A stretch of DNA of 64,000 nt from an uncultured Flavonifractor sp. (GCF_944385615.1 NZ_CALWXV010000004.1:27804-91803); one strand, 5' to 3'. Positions 24,839 through 34,005 are shown, numbered from the stretch's first letter. Numbers and translations are program-made. Notes: generated from the letters alone by a model not told the origin.

Positions 24839-25652
24839 CATCTTTAAACATTTTCTTCGGCCCCAGGTGGATAAATACAGCTTCCCCCAGGCCGATGAGA
24901 TTGAGTTGGAGGAGGACTCCGTTGATCTGCCTCCGCCTGAGGAAGAGGAGTCACCCTCTGCCCCCTCCAACCAGGAGGGGGCAGAGGCGGAGGACGCTGA
25001 GCCGGAGGGAAGCGCAGCCGCCATGCTCTCCTACGCCAAGGTCCAGGCCGATGAGATCGTAGCGCAGGCCAGGCGAGAGGGTGAGGCTTTGCTGGAGGAA
25101 TACCGCCAGCAGGCCGCCGAACAGATCCAGCAGCTTCAGGAAGAGGCCAAGCAGGAGGGTTTCCGCCAGGGCTATACCGATGGAATGGCCAAGGCGCAGA
25201 TCGAAAACCAGGCCAAGCTGGAGGAACAGCTCCAGCAGCAGACCGAGCAGATCAAAGCCTTCCTGCAACGGGCCACCCAGGCCAAGGAGGATCTGATGCT
25301 GCAGGTCCAGGATGAGCTGTGCGACCTGAGCATCGCGGTGGCGGAAAAGGTGATCCATATCAGCCTGAAGAGCAGCCGGGAGGTCATCCTGCGCATGGTG
25401 CAGATGGCCACCGAACGGCTGCGGCGGAGAGAGTGGGTCCACATTTACATCGGCGGCTGCGACACCCGGGAGCTGGCCCAGATTGCTCCCGAGCTCACCG
25501 CCTCTCTGGCCGGATTGTCCGACCACATCAAACTGATTCCCATGGCCAACGACGAGTCGGGTACCTGCATCATTGAGATGCCCGACGAGATCATCGATGC
25601 CAGCGTCCCCACGCAGCTGGACAATCTGAAGGGTATTCTCCGCGGCGGATGA
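24831..25652 (+). CDS. fliH: Flagellar export regulator FliH
   Basis: 273 residues from a TTG start that overlaps the end of fliG; no better start exists because a ribosome-like GCGGAAAGGA sits upstream. FliH forms the peripheral stalk that regulates the export ATPase FliI. The N-terminus is acidic (DEIELEEDSVDLPPPEEEES), the middle is a long coiled coil with Gln/Glu heptads (about 75-160), and the C-terminus (about 165-270) is V-ATPase-subunit-E-like, with LSIAVAEKVIHISLKSSREV. Confidence 0.93.
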   Translation: MPNIFKHFLRPQVDKYSFPQADEIELEEDSVDLPPPEEEESPSAPSNQEGAEAEDAEPEGSAAAMLSYAKVQADEIVAQARREGEALLEEYRQQAAEQIQQLQEEAKQEGFRQGYTDGMAKAQIENQAKLEEQLQQQTEQIKAFLQRATQAKEDLMLQVQDELCDLSIAVAEKVIHISLKSSREVILRMVQMATERLRRREWVHIYIGGCDTRELAQIAPELTASLAGLSDHIKLIPMANDESGTCIIEMPDEIIDASVPTQLDNLKGILRGG

Positions 25653-25667
25653 GAGGAGGCGGCGGGC

Positions 25668-26969
25668 TTGTTTGAAGAGATGATCCAGCGGGTGCAGCAG
25701 GCCCAGACCGTCAGCTACACCGGTAAGATTGAAAATATTGTGGGCATGTCCATCGAGGCCTCCGGCGGCCGGGCGGCGGTAGGGGACATTTGCCAGATTT
25801 ATAATGGAGAGTCGGGCGGTCAGGTGATGGCCGAGGTGGTAGGCTTCAAAAACGACCATATCCTGCTGATGCCCTACTCCGACATGAGCGGCATTTCCGC
25901 CGGCAACTTTGTGCGCAATACCGGCCGGCGGCTGAGCCTCAATATGGGCCCCTTTTTAAAAGGGCGGGTTATCAACGCCCTGGGTCAGCCCATTGACGGA
26001 AAGGGTCCCTTCCAAGGGGGGACCCCCTTCTGCGTGGATGGGGCTACCTACATCAACCCCATGGCCCGCCCCCCCATCCGGGAACGGCTGGAATTCGGGG
26101 TGAAGGCCATTGACGGGATGCTTACTGTGGGCAAGGGCCAGAGAATCGGCATTTTTGCCGGTTCCGGCGTAGGCAAGAGTACCCTGATGGGCATGATCGC
26201 CAAGTACGTGAAGGCGGATATCAACGTCATCGCGCTGGTGGGCGAACGTGGCCGTGAGGTGCTGGAGTTTATGGAGAAGGACCTGGGCCCGGAGGGTATG
26301 AGCCGTTCGGTGCTGGTGGTGGCCACCTCCGACCAGCCCGCCATGCTGCGGAAACGCTGTCCCTCGGTAGCCACCGGTGTGGCCGAGTACTTCCGGGACC
26401 AGGGATATGACGTGCTGCTGATGATGGACTCCCTCACCCGTTTTGCTATGGCTCAGCGTGAGATCGGCCTGGCGGTGGGAGAGCCCCCGGTGGCCAGAGG
26501 CTACACCCCTTCCATCTATTCTGAATTGCCCAAGCTGCTGGAGCGCAGCGGAAACTTCCAGAAAGGCTCCATCACCGGCGTGTACACCGTGCTGGTGGAG
26601 GGCGACGACACCAACGAACCCATCGCCGATACCGTCCGCGGTATTCTGGACGGGCACATCGTGCTCTCCCGGCGGTTGGCCAACAGCAACCATTTCCCCG
26701 CCATCGACGTGGGCGCCAGCATTTCCCGTCTGATGACCGATATCGTCTCCCCGGAGCACCGGCAGCTGGCGGCCCGCATCCGGGATATCATGGGGCTTTA
26801 CGAAAAGAATCTGGACCTGGTGTCCATCGGCGCCTACAAAGCGGGGACCAACCCCAAGCTGGACTACGCGCTGAGCAAGATCGACGGCATCCAGCAATTT
26901 CTGATGCAGGGCATCGGAGAGGGCTTTTCCTATGACGAGGACCTGGACATGATGCGGAAGCTGTTGTAA
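25668..26969 (+). CDS. fliI: Flagellum-specific ATP synthase/export ATPase FliI
   Basis: 433 residues from a TTG start with an AGAGGAGG site. FliI is the hexameric ATPase that prepares substrates for type III export, an F1-beta relative. Walker A GSGVGKST is at 165-172, Walker B lies in VLLMMDSLTRFAMAQREIGL, and the signature PSIYSELPKLLERSG follows. Length is normal. Between fliH and fliJ, its two partner proteins. Confidence 0.98.
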   Translation: MFEEMIQRVQQAQTVSYTGKIENIVGMSIEASGGRAAVGDICQIYNGESGGQVMAEVVGFKNDHILLMPYSDMSGISAGNFVRNTGRRLSLNMGPFLKGRVINALGQPIDGKGPFQGGTPFCVDGATYINPMARPPIRERLEFGVKAIDGMLTVGKGQRIGIFAGSGVGKSTLMGMIAKYVKADINVIALVGERGREVLEFMEKDLGPEGMSRSVLVVATSDQPAMLRKRCPSVATGVAEYFRDQGYDVLLMMDSLTRFAMAQREIGLAVGEPPVARGYTPSIYSELPKLLERSGNFQKGSITGVYTVLVEGDDTNEPIADTVRGILDGHIVLSRRLANSNHFPAIDVGASISRLMTDIVSPEHRQLAARIRDIMGLYEKNLDLVSIGAYKAGTNPKLDYALSKIDGIQQFLMQGIGEGFSYDEDLDMMRKLL

Positions 26970-26983
26970 GAAAAGGAGTACCC

Positions 26984-27433
26984 ATGAAAAAGTTCCGATT
27001 TGGCCTGGATAGTGTACTGAGTTACCGCCAGCAGGTGCTGGAGGGGCGGCAGAATGAATATGGTAAGGCCATGCGCCGGGTCCAGGAGCAGCGTATGCGC
27101 CTGGAGGCGGTGCAGCAGCGCTACCAGGAGACCAACCAGCAGTTCCGGGAGGAGGCCGCCGCCGGAATCAGCATTGCCGACGCCATGGGCTTTGAGGTGG
27201 GCCTGCGGGCTTTGGAACGGGAGATTGCCCGTGAGACCAAGGCCCTGCGGGATCTGGAGGCCGAGGCGGAAAAGCGGCGGATTCAGATGCTCCAGGCGCA
27301 CCAGGACGCCGCTATGCTGGAGAAGCTGAAGGAAAAGAAGCAAGAGGACTACCGGAAGGCCGAACAAAAACAAGATGAGTTGTTCATAGACGAGCTGGTC
27401 TCCGCCGTGCGGGCGGGGAGGAGCGACTCTTGA
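26984..27433 (+). CDS. fliJ: Flagellar export chaperone/coupling protein FliJ
   Basis: 149 residues, nearly all alpha-helical coiled coil rich in Gln, Glu and Arg (YRQQVLEGRQNEYGKAMRRV at the start). FliJ is the central stalk of the export ATPase ring and escorts empty chaperones. The typical FliJ opening KKFRFGLDSVLSYRQQ is present. It follows fliI after 14 bases with an AAAAGGAG site. Assignment rests on pattern, size and position. Confidence 0.92.
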   Translation: MKKFRFGLDSVLSYRQQVLEGRQNEYGKAMRRVQEQRMRLEAVQQRYQETNQQFREEAAAGISIADAMGFEVGLRALEREIARETKALRDLEAEAEKRRIQMLQAHQDAAMLEKLKEKKQEDYRKAEQKQDELFIDELVSAVRAGRSDS

Positions 27434-27467
27434 ACATAATCCCAACACTGAAAGGAGGTGAAAAAAG

Positions 27468-28673
27468 ATGAACATGACCGATATGCTGTTGCAGATGACC
27501 ATGCAGGCCGCCTGGCAGGTACCCAATGTGTCCCAGTCCAACGGCAGCAGCCAGAGCAGCGCCAACAGCCAGGGTACCTCGTTCCAGGAGCTGTTGGACC
27601 AGCGCCGGGACCAGCTGACCCAGCAGAGCGGAGACAAGACCAACGGCACACAGAAGCCGGAGGACAATACCGCTCAGGAGCCGGCAGATCCCACGCAGCC
27701 CCAGCCGGAGGAACAGCCTGAGACCATGGAGCTGCAGGCCGCGGCTCTGGCGCCCTTCCTGATGAACCAAACCGTCACGATCACGCCTGTGGTGCAGCAG
27801 GGAGAGGTGGCGCCCGAGGCCGCCGTGACCGCTCCGGTCCAGACCCTTACCCCGGTGGTTGAGACTGCTGTGGATGGGAATGCAGTCCAGATGCCCCAGG
27901 TACAGGCTGACAATGGCCTGACCCAGCAGGTCCAGCCCCAGCAGGCGCAGGTGATCGGGCAGGCTCAGGAGCCTCAGCAGACCCAGCAGACCAACCAGTC
28001 CGCCGACGCTCTGAATGGGCAGAACGTTTCCGCTCAGCAGACCCAGGAGACCGTGGTGACCACCCAGCAGACCGCTCAGCAGTCCCAGCAGGACCAAGCT
28101 CAGGATCTGACCCAGTCCGCGCCCCAGAATAGTCAGGATCAGAAGCTGGACGACGCTGCGGTGAGCAGCTGGCAGACCCCGCTGTTCCAGGATGTGGAGG
28201 CCACTCCTGTCCGGGTGGGCGACGCCGAGGTGGATATGACCGCCCCCGCTCAGGAGGTGGAAAACAAGCTGGGCGATATGCTGAAGACGGCGCTGCAGCA
28301 GGGCGAACAGCGGCTGGAGATCAAGCTGACCCCCGCCAACCTGGGTACTGTGGTGGCGGAATTCACCCGCAGCCCCGAGGGTATTCTCCACGTGGTGCTC
28401 CACGCTGAGAACGAGCAGACCGCCAGACTGCTGAGCGACCACGCCTCGTCTCTGGGTATGCTGCTGCAGGAGAACACCAACAGCCAGGTACGGGTGGAGG
28501 TGCCCCAGCCTCAGCAGAGCCAGTCCATGTGGCAGCAGCCCGACGACCAGCAGCAGCAACAGCAGCAACAGCAACAGCAGCAACAACAGCAGCATACTCC
28601 GCGCCAGGAGGCGGAATCCTTCCTCCACCAGCTGCGTCTGGGCCTGGTAGACAGCCAGACCGAAGCAGTATAA
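27468..28673 (+). CDS. fliK: Flagellar hook-length control protein FliK
   Basis: 401 residues. FliK measures hook length and triggers the FlhB switch from hook to filament export. The N-terminal two thirds are low-complexity and Gln-rich, as in other FliK rulers. The C-terminal Flg_hook domain (about 255-345) is clear: GEQRLEIKLTPANLGTVVAE, then GILHVVLHAENEQTARLLSD. An unusual run of 15 glutamines follows near residue 361-375. The start has a strong AAAGGAGGTG site. Upstream of flgD as usual. Confidence 0.95.
   Translation: MNMTDMLLQMTMQAAWQVPNVSQSNGSSQSSANSQGTSFQELLDQRRDQLTQQSGDKTNGTQKPEDNTAQEPADPTQPQPEEQPETMELQAAALAPFLMNQTVTITPVVQQGEVAPEAAVTAPVQTLTPVVETAVDGNAVQMPQVQADNGLTQQVQPQQAQVIGQAQEPQQTQQTNQSADALNGQNVSAQQTQETVVTTQQTAQQSQQDQAQDLTQSAPQNSQDQKLDDAAVSSWQTPLFQDVEATPVRVGDAEVDMTAPAQEVENKLGDMLKTALQQGEQRLEIKLTPANLGTVVAEFTRSPEGILHVVLHAENEQTARLLSDHASSLGMLLQENTNSQVRVEVPQPQQSQSMWQQPDDQQQQQQQQQQQQQQQHTPRQEAESFLHQLRLGLVDSQTEAV
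28548..28592 (+). repeat. CAG/CAA trinucleotide tract encoding polyglutamine in FliK
   Basis: Fifteen consecutive Gln codons (CAG and CAA mixed) after GAC GAC. Any slippage by whole codons would keep frame and only change tract length. It lies after the conserved FliK C-terminal domain, in the tail. Confidence 0.95.
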
Positions 28674-28701
28674 ACGGCGCACAAGCAAGAGGTGAACAAC
28701 T

Positions 28702-29298
28702 ATGGAGAGCAGCGATTTCATGCCCATGTCTCTGGATACCTTCCAGAACGTCAACAGCTACGCCGCAGCTAAGAGCGGCGGAAACCTGACGGTGGAAGAG
28801 GTCGAGGACCTGGGGTATACCGTCAAAGACGATAACGATTTTGGCCTGGACTTTACCGACTATTTGAACCTTATGGTCCAGCAGCTGCAGAATCAGACCA
28901 TTGACAACACCGCTGATACCTCCGATATGCTCAACCAGATGGTCCAGATGTCGGTGGTCCAGATGATGAATACGGTGCAGACTGGTCTGGAGAACCTGAC
29001 CGCCGCCACCACCATGTCCTATGCGGCCTCTCTGGTAGGCAAGACCGTTACGGTCGGCGTCTACAATGAAGAGGGCAAGATTGAGGAAGTTGTGGGCACT
29101 GTGCAGGGTACCGGTACTTATGAGAATGTCCCGGTGATCTTTATCGATGATGAGATGTATCCCCTGAACAGCATTATGGCTGTGGGCACTCTGCCTGAGA
29201 TTCCCGAGGAAGGGGAAGGCGGCGAAGGCGGCGAAGGTGGCGAGACCGGAGGTACCGGCGGTACCGAAGGCGGCGACCAGGAGACGCCGGAGGTCTAA
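28702..29298 (+). CDS. flgD: Flagellar hook capping/assembly protein FlgD
   Basis: 198 residues. FlgD caps the growing hook and is needed for hook polymerisation. The N-terminal FlgD signature is clear: DFTDYLNLMVQQLQNQ, then DTSDMLNQMVQMSVVQMMN. A short beta domain follows (VGKTVTVGVYNEEGKIEEVV). It ends in a Gly/Glu/Thr-rich tail (about 170-198) made of repeated GGEGG units, in place of the larger Ig/tudor region of some FlgDs. Between fliK and the TIGR02530-type gene. Confidence 0.94.
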   Translation: MESSDFMPMSLDTFQNVNSYAAAKSGGNLTVEEVEDLGYTVKDDNDFGLDFTDYLNLMVQQLQNQTIDNTADTSDMLNQMVQMSVVQMMNTVQTGLENLTAATTMSYAASLVGKTVTVGVYNEEGKIEEVVGTVQGTGTYENVPVIFIDDEMYPLNSIMAVGTLPEIPEEGEGGEGGEGGETGGTGGTEGGDQETPEV

Positions 29299-29331
29299 GG
29301 AGCCTCAAGGTACAATAAAGGAGGTGTTCCC

Positions 29332-29715
29332 ATGGTGGGATCGATCCATGCGGTGGGATCCAACGGGTTGACCGGACAGGTTGACGCCCGCAGGACACAG
29401 ACCTCCGGAGAAGGCAATTTTGGCTCAGTGCTGCAGCAGGAGCTGGCCCGTACCCAAACCCGTCAGGTGGCGTTTTCCAAGCACGCCCTGAGCCGGGCCG
29501 AGGAGCGGGGGATCGAAGTGACTCCGACGCTTCTGGAACGGCTGGGTGACTCGGTAGAGCGAGCCCAGGCCAAGGGCGCCACCAATATTCTGGCACTGGA
29601 TCAGAGTTTGGCCTTTATTGTCAACGTTCCCAACAACCGCGTGATCACCGCTCTTTCTGAAGCGGAGATGAAAGACAGCATTTTTACCAACATTGACGGT
29701 GCCGTGTTCCTGTGA
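29332..29715 (+). CDS. Flagellar operon protein, TIGR02530 type
   Basis: 127 residues. It matches the small conserved flagellar-operon family found between flgD and flgE in Firmicutes: FSKHALSRAEERGIEVTPTL, then ILALDQSLAFIVNVPNNRVI and the ending SIFTNIDGAVFL. No enzymatic motif is visible; the biochemical role in the family is not established as far as I know. A strong AAGGAGGTG site precedes the ATG. Confidence 0.88.
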   Translation: MVGSIHAVGSNGLTGQVDARRTQTSGEGNFGSVLQQELARTQTRQVAFSKHALSRAEERGIEVTPTLLERLGDSVERAQAKGATNILALDQSLAFIVNVPNNRVITALSEAEMKDSIFTNIDGAVFL

Positions 29716-29806
29716 ATCACAGAGGGCAGGACCGTAAGGAGGCTCTGGGGGCCGTGTGAAGGACGGCTTCCCGGCGGCGCCACGATTGGAAAAGGAGCAA
29801 ATACAC

Positions 29807-30907
29807 ATGGCTATGACAGGCGCTATGAGCGCGGCTATTTCCGGCCTGAAGACCCACATGCAGGCTCTGAGCGTAGTTGGCAACAACATTGCCAATGTCA
29901 ACACCAATGGCTACAAGGCCCAGCGCATTACCTTTAAAGAGAGTGTTTACGATACCCTGAGCGCCGGCTCCGCCGGTACCAATATGATGGGCAGCACCAA
30001 CCCCAAGCAGATCGGCTACGGCTGTACCGTGGGTACCATCGACCTGGATATGAGTACCGGCGACCTGAGCGCCACCGGCCGCGACCTGGACTGTACCATC
30101 CGGGGCGACGGCTTCTTCCTGGTGGGCTCCAAGCAAGAGAACATTGACAGCGCTGATGCGGTGAAAAAGCTGCAGCTCACCCGGGTGGGTGACTTCCAGT
30201 TCCGGGACGGCTATCTCACCGACGGCCAGGGCAACGTGGTATACGGATTTTTGACCAGTGCTGAAACCGACGCAGAAAATGGTGCAGGTCAGGCAGGTAC
30301 CGCAGCAGGTGAGATTTCTAAAGATTTGGTGCCTATCCGTCTGCCTATGAAGTCTAACAAACAAGGCGAGGAAGGCAAGGCGGTCTATGTTGGTGTGGAT
30401 GGCACCACGGGCGCAAATGTTAACCCTGAGGATGGGAACTCCGGCTATGCCGATACCGAGCTGGATGGCTATATTAACTATAAAAACCTGCGTATTGATG
30501 AGAACGGCAAGATCACCTGTAACAATGATGACACCGGCGACGTGGTTGTGGTGGGCTATATCGCCATGGGCGTGGCGGAAAACCCCAACGGTGTGCTCCA
30601 CCTCGACGGACCCTACTATGAGGCCGGTGACGCTGCCGGAGACATCACGGTCAGTGCCTTTAACAGCGCGGTGACCGGCGCTCTGAGAAATGGAAAAATT
30701 CAAGCCAACGGTGCTACTGATCCGGCTACTCAGTTGCTGAATAAGAGCACCACCGGTCTGATGACTGCCTTCCTGGAGGGCTCTGGCACTGACCTGGCTA
30801 CCGAATTTACCAACATGATCCTCTATCAGCGTGGCTATCAGGCCAATACCCGTATCGTAACCGTTACGGACACCATGCTGGAAGAGCTGGTCAATATGAA
30901 GCGCTGA
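29807..30907 (+). CDS. flgE: Flagellar hook protein FlgE
   Basis: 366 residues from the ATG at 29807, chosen for its AAAGGAG site; the frame extends upstream to 29756 without one. FlgE is the building block of the hook. N-terminus: AISGLKTHMQALSVVGNNIA with NVNTNGYKAQRITF. C-terminus: LATEFTNMILYQRGYQANTR and VTDTMLEELVNMKR, both classic hook/rod signatures. A slightly AT-richer surface segment (about 30250-30530) corresponds to the variable outer domain. Confidence 0.97.
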   Translation: MAMTGAMSAAISGLKTHMQALSVVGNNIANVNTNGYKAQRITFKESVYDTLSAGSAGTNMMGSTNPKQIGYGCTVGTIDLDMSTGDLSATGRDLDCTIRGDGFFLVGSKQENIDSADAVKKLQLTRVGDFQFRDGYLTDGQGNVVYGFLTSAETDAENGAGQAGTAAGEISKDLVPIRLPMKSNKQGEEGKAVYVGVDGTTGANVNPEDGNSGYADTELDGYINYKNLRIDENGKITCNNDDTGDVVVVGYIAMGVAENPNGVLHLDGPYYEAGDAAGDITVSAFNSAVTGALRNGKIQANGATDPATQLLNKSTTGLMTAFLEGSGTDLATEFTNMILYQRGYQANTRIVTVTDTMLEELVNMKR

Positions 30908-30929
30908 TCTATGATCTGACGGAACAGGC

Positions 30930-30969
30930 GCTCCGCCGCCTGGGGCAAAAAGCCCCCAGGCGGCGGAGC
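30930..30969 (+). terminator. Strong hairpin between flgE and flbD, probable attenuator or processing site
   Basis: A perfect 16-bp GC-rich stem (30930-30945 with 30954-30969) around an 8-base loop containing AAAAA. There is no T-run after it (ACAAGAAAAG follows), so it is not a standard terminator. It splits the operon into an early-structure part and the flbD-mot-switch part and could stabilise the upstream mRNA 3' end or lower downstream expression. Confidence 0.6.
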
Positions 30970-30991
30970 ACAAGAAAAGAGGGCGAGCATT

Positions 30992-31207
30992 GTGATTGTG
31001 TTGCAGAAGATGAATGGAGAGCGGTTCCTGGTCAATCACAACCAGATCGAGTGCATTGAACTGATCCCGGAGTGCAAGGTGGTCATGATGAATCATGATT
31101 ACTATCTGGTGCGGGACACCGCTGAGCAGATCATCCAGAAGATTGCGGAGTATAACGCCAAGATTCAGGACATCCACCGGGAGATCTCTGTGGACGACCG
31201 GCGCTGA
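30992..31207 (+). CDS. flbD: FlbD/SwrD-family small flagellar protein
   Basis: 71 residues from a GTG start. It has the FlbD family pattern MIVLQKMNGERFLVNHNQIE and VMMNHDYYLVRDTAEQIIQK. In Bacillus the homologue SwrD raises flagellar power by increasing stator expression or function, consistent with its place directly before motA. It sits just after the large hairpin. Not to be confused with the Caulobacter regulator also named FlbD. Confidence 0.9.
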   Translation: MIVLQKMNGERFLVNHNQIECIELIPECKVVMMNHDYYLVRDTAEQIIQKIAEYNAKIQDIHREISVDDRR

Positions 31208-31259
31208 CCGTAACGCTTCCCCGCTTGTGGGCGGGAGATAGACAGAAGGGATCGACGTT

Positions 31260-32105
31260 ATGAACATCATGTATTTGATCGGCATACTCTTGGCCATATT
31301 CTTTACCCTGTTCGGTATCGCTTTCGATGCGACTGCCAGCCCGCCTATCGTGCTGGTCAACCTGATAAACTTCTTTGACGTACCCAGTATCCTGATCGTG
31401 GTGTGCGGTACCTTTGCAGTGGTAATTGCCTGCTACCCCAAACTGGCCAAGTCCATGCCGGCCCATTTGAAGATCATGCTGCGGGCAAAGGCCTTTGACC
31501 CCAACTCCTATGTGGACCAGCTGGTGGAGTTGGCACAGATCGCCCGGAAAAACGGACTTCTGGCTCTGGAAGAAAAAGCGAATGAGCAGACGGACCCCTT
31601 CTTCAAGCAGGCCATCATGCTCATTGTGGACGCCAACGATCCTGACCGGGTACGCAGCATTCTGGACAACGATATTGAGCAGACCTCAGCCCGCCACCAG
31701 GAAGTGGTGGCCATGTATGAACGGGGCTCCAACGCCGCCCCGGCCTTTGGTATGATCGGTACTCTGATCGGTCTGATCAACATGCTGAAAGGCCTGGATG
31801 GCGCGGATATGGAATCTCTGGGCCCCAATATGTCGGTGGCTCTGGTTACCACCTTCTACGGTTCTGTCCTGGCCCACGTGATTTTTAACCCCATTGCCGC
31901 CAACCTGACGGCCCGGGATGAGGAAGAGATTCTCTGCCGGCAGATTGTGGTAGAGGGTATTATGGCTATTCAATCGGGCGAAAACCCCAAATTTCTCCGC
32001 GAGCGGCTGTTAACCTTTATGAAGCAGAAGCAGCGGGACGGCGCGGAAGAGGGAGGCGCTCAGCCCAATGAAGGCAAGAAGGGCAAAAAAGCCAAGAAGA
32101 AATAA
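31260..32105 (+). CDS. motA: Flagellar stator protein MotA
   Basis: 281 residues. MotA surrounds MotB to form the ion channel and pushes on FliG. Four transmembrane segments are expected; visible ones include MYLIGILLAIFFTLFGIAFD near the start and the conserved FGMIGTLIGLINMLKGLD and FYGSVLAHVIFNPIAANL segments of the third and fourth helices. The cytoplasmic loop contains the charged SARHQEVVAMYERGSNAAP stretch. The tail is Lys-rich. In the operon with motB, unlike Bacillus where motAB stand alone. Confidence 0.96.
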   Translation: MNIMYLIGILLAIFFTLFGIAFDATASPPIVLVNLINFFDVPSILIVVCGTFAVVIACYPKLAKSMPAHLKIMLRAKAFDPNSYVDQLVELAQIARKNGLLALEEKANEQTDPFFKQAIMLIVDANDPDRVRSILDNDIEQTSARHQEVVAMYERGSNAAPAFGMIGTLIGLINMLKGLDGADMESLGPNMSVALVTTFYGSVLAHVIFNPIAANLTARDEEEILCRQIVVEGIMAIQSGENPKFLRERLLTFMKQKQRDGAEEGGAQPNEGKKGKKAKKK

Positions 32106-32138
32106 ACGGCCCGGCCACGGGGGAGAGGAGGCTTGGAA

Positions 32139-32987
32139 ATGAGAAAAAAACGCGGCGGCGGCGGCGGAGCCAACTGGATGGACACCTATGGTGACATGGT
32201 CACGTTGTTGCTGTGCTTTTTTGTCATGCTCTACTCCATGTCCACGATGGACAAGGCGAAGTGGGTTGCCCTGGTGGAATCCTTTAATCCGGATGCCGTA
32301 ACCGAGCAGAACCCCGGCGGCCATGAGGTGAGCAACGCCGAAAATGAAACAACGCCCACCCTGACCCAGGCCCAGGTAGACGCGGAGATCGAGGAACTCT
32401 ACCAAAGCATGAAGCAGTATATCGAGGAGGAGAATCTGACCACCCAGGTCAGTATCACCAAGGGCGCCGGTTATGCGTTCATCTCCTTTGACAATACCGT
32501 CTTCTTTGACGGAAACAGCTATACTTTGCGGGATGACGGCAAAGTCGTGCTGGACCAAATCGCCATGAGTATTGGTCAGGTCAATGAGTCTATTGACGAG
32601 ATCCGGGTGCTGGGCCATACCGCCCAGGAAATGCCCGATGAGCCCAACAACGCTACGGCGGACCGGTTCCTTGCCACAAACCGCGCGGCGGTGGTAACGG
32701 TCTACCTGCAGGAAAAGAATGTGATAGACCCCGCCCGACTGGTCAGTGTCGGATATGGTCAGTGGAGACCTGTCTCGGACAACGACAGCTCCAGCGGCCG
32801 GGCCGCGAACCGGCGGGTGGAACTGCTGATTACAGGACTTGATGTAGAAAACGGTATCGGAGACGACATTGCCCAGTACTACACGATGCGTTCCGGCGAG
32901 GACGAAACCTTGGGCGAGACGGAGGGGACCGCCGGCACATCCGACGGACAGACCCAGACGCAAACCGGTTCCGGCCAGGAGGGATAG
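32139..32987 (+). CDS. motB: Flagellar stator protein MotB
   Basis: 282 residues from the ATG at 32139 (AGGAGG seven bases upstream; the TTG at 32133 is too close). MotB anchors the stator to peptidoglycan. The single transmembrane helix WMDTYGDMVTLLLCFFVMLY carries the ion-binding Asp (D19). The OmpA-type domain (about 125-240) includes IRVLGHTAQE and the ANRRVELLI motif. A long acidic tail follows. It ends two bases before fliM; no fliL intervenes. Confidence 0.95.
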   Translation: MRKKRGGGGGANWMDTYGDMVTLLLCFFVMLYSMSTMDKAKWVALVESFNPDAVTEQNPGGHEVSNAENETTPTLTQAQVDAEIEELYQSMKQYIEEENLTTQVSITKGAGYAFISFDNTVFFDGNSYTLRDDGKVVLDQIAMSIGQVNESIDEIRVLGHTAQEMPDEPNNATADRFLATNRAAVVTVYLQEKNVIDPARLVSVGYGQWRPVSDNDSSSGRAANRRVELLITGLDVENGIGDDIAQYYTMRSGEDETLGETEGTAGTSDGQTQTQTGSGQEG

Positions 32988-32989
32988 GC

Positions 32990-34000
32990 ATGGCGGAAGT
33001 ATTGTCGCAAAGTCAGATCGACGCACTGCTCAGCGCAGCCCGCAGCGGCGAGATGGACCTGAATCGTTCCGACCAGGACGCAGAGAAAAAGTACCGCAAG
33101 TACGACTTTTACAGCCCGAGAAAATTTACCAAAGACCGGTTGAAAATGATCAACAGCGTCTTTGAAAACTATACCCGCATCATTAATTCCAGAATCAATG
33201 GCCTGCTGCATACCACCAGCGAGATCTCGGTGGAATCGGTGGAAGAGCAGCGCTACTATGAATTTTCCAACGCTCTGTCTGACGGAGATGTCCTGACCCT
33301 GGCGGATGTAGACGTCCAGGGAGTGCGGGAGACCGAGGAGACCCCGGTTTTGTTCCACCTGAGCACCGGGCTGGTCCTGAATATGATGGACCGGCTCATG
33401 GGCGGAGAAGGAGAAGGAACCGCCAACGCGCCTGCCGGGTACAGCTTTACCGCACTGGAGTTAAAGCTCTACGAGGATATCCTAAAGGACATGATCGGTA
33501 TTTTGGGTGGCAGCTGGGAGAACTACATCGACCTGAATTTTGCCTTCCGGCGGGTGGAATCCAACCCCACGCTGGTACAGCTGATCGGCCTGGACGAGAC
33601 AGTGGTCATCATCGGCATCAGCATCAAGTTTACCAACGCGACCGGGCGTATGAGCATCTGTCTGCCGGGCATGATGCTGACCAACATCTTTACCAAGATC
33701 GCGGCTATGAACCAGGTGGGCCGCGGCTCGGGGGAGAACAACTCCCAGGAAATCATGGATATCCTGAGGGACTCCCGATTGGAGGTTACCGCGGAGCTGG
33801 GACGGACCCAGCTGACGCTGCGGGATATCTATTTTTTAAACGTGGGAGACGTGGTCGATTTGGGACATCCTACCCAGGAGCCGATTCATTTGTATATCGG
33901 CGGTCAGCCCTGGTTCGGCGGAAAGCTGGGTACCCAGGGCAACAGCATGGCCGTTAAAATTTCCGATACCTATCACGTCCAGACAAGAGAGGAGAAGTGA
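32990..34000 (+). CDS. fliM: Flagellar motor switch protein FliM
   Basis: 336 residues. FliM is the C-ring protein that receives phospho-CheY. The N-terminal CheY-binding peptide VLSQSQIDALL is intact (4-14), followed by a flexible linker, the CheC-like middle domain (about 45-230, with DRLMGGEGEG) and the C-terminal SpoA domain (about 255-330: LEVTAELGRTQLTLRDIYFL). Directly follows motB; its end overlaps the region before fliY. Confidence 0.97.
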   Translation: MAEVLSQSQIDALLSAARSGEMDLNRSDQDAEKKYRKYDFYSPRKFTKDRLKMINSVFENYTRIINSRINGLLHTTSEISVESVEEQRYYEFSNALSDGDVLTLADVDVQGVRETEETPVLFHLSTGLVLNMMDRLMGGEGEGTANAPAGYSFTALELKLYEDILKDMIGILGGSWENYIDLNFAFRRVESNPTLVQLIGLDETVVIIGISIKFTNATGRMSICLPGMMLTNIFTKIAAMNQVGRGSGENNSQEIMDILRDSRLEVTAELGRTQLTLRDIYFLNVGDVVDLGHPTQEPIHLYIGGQPWFGGKLGTQGNSMAVKISDTYHVQTREEK

Positions 34001-34005
34001 GGCGC

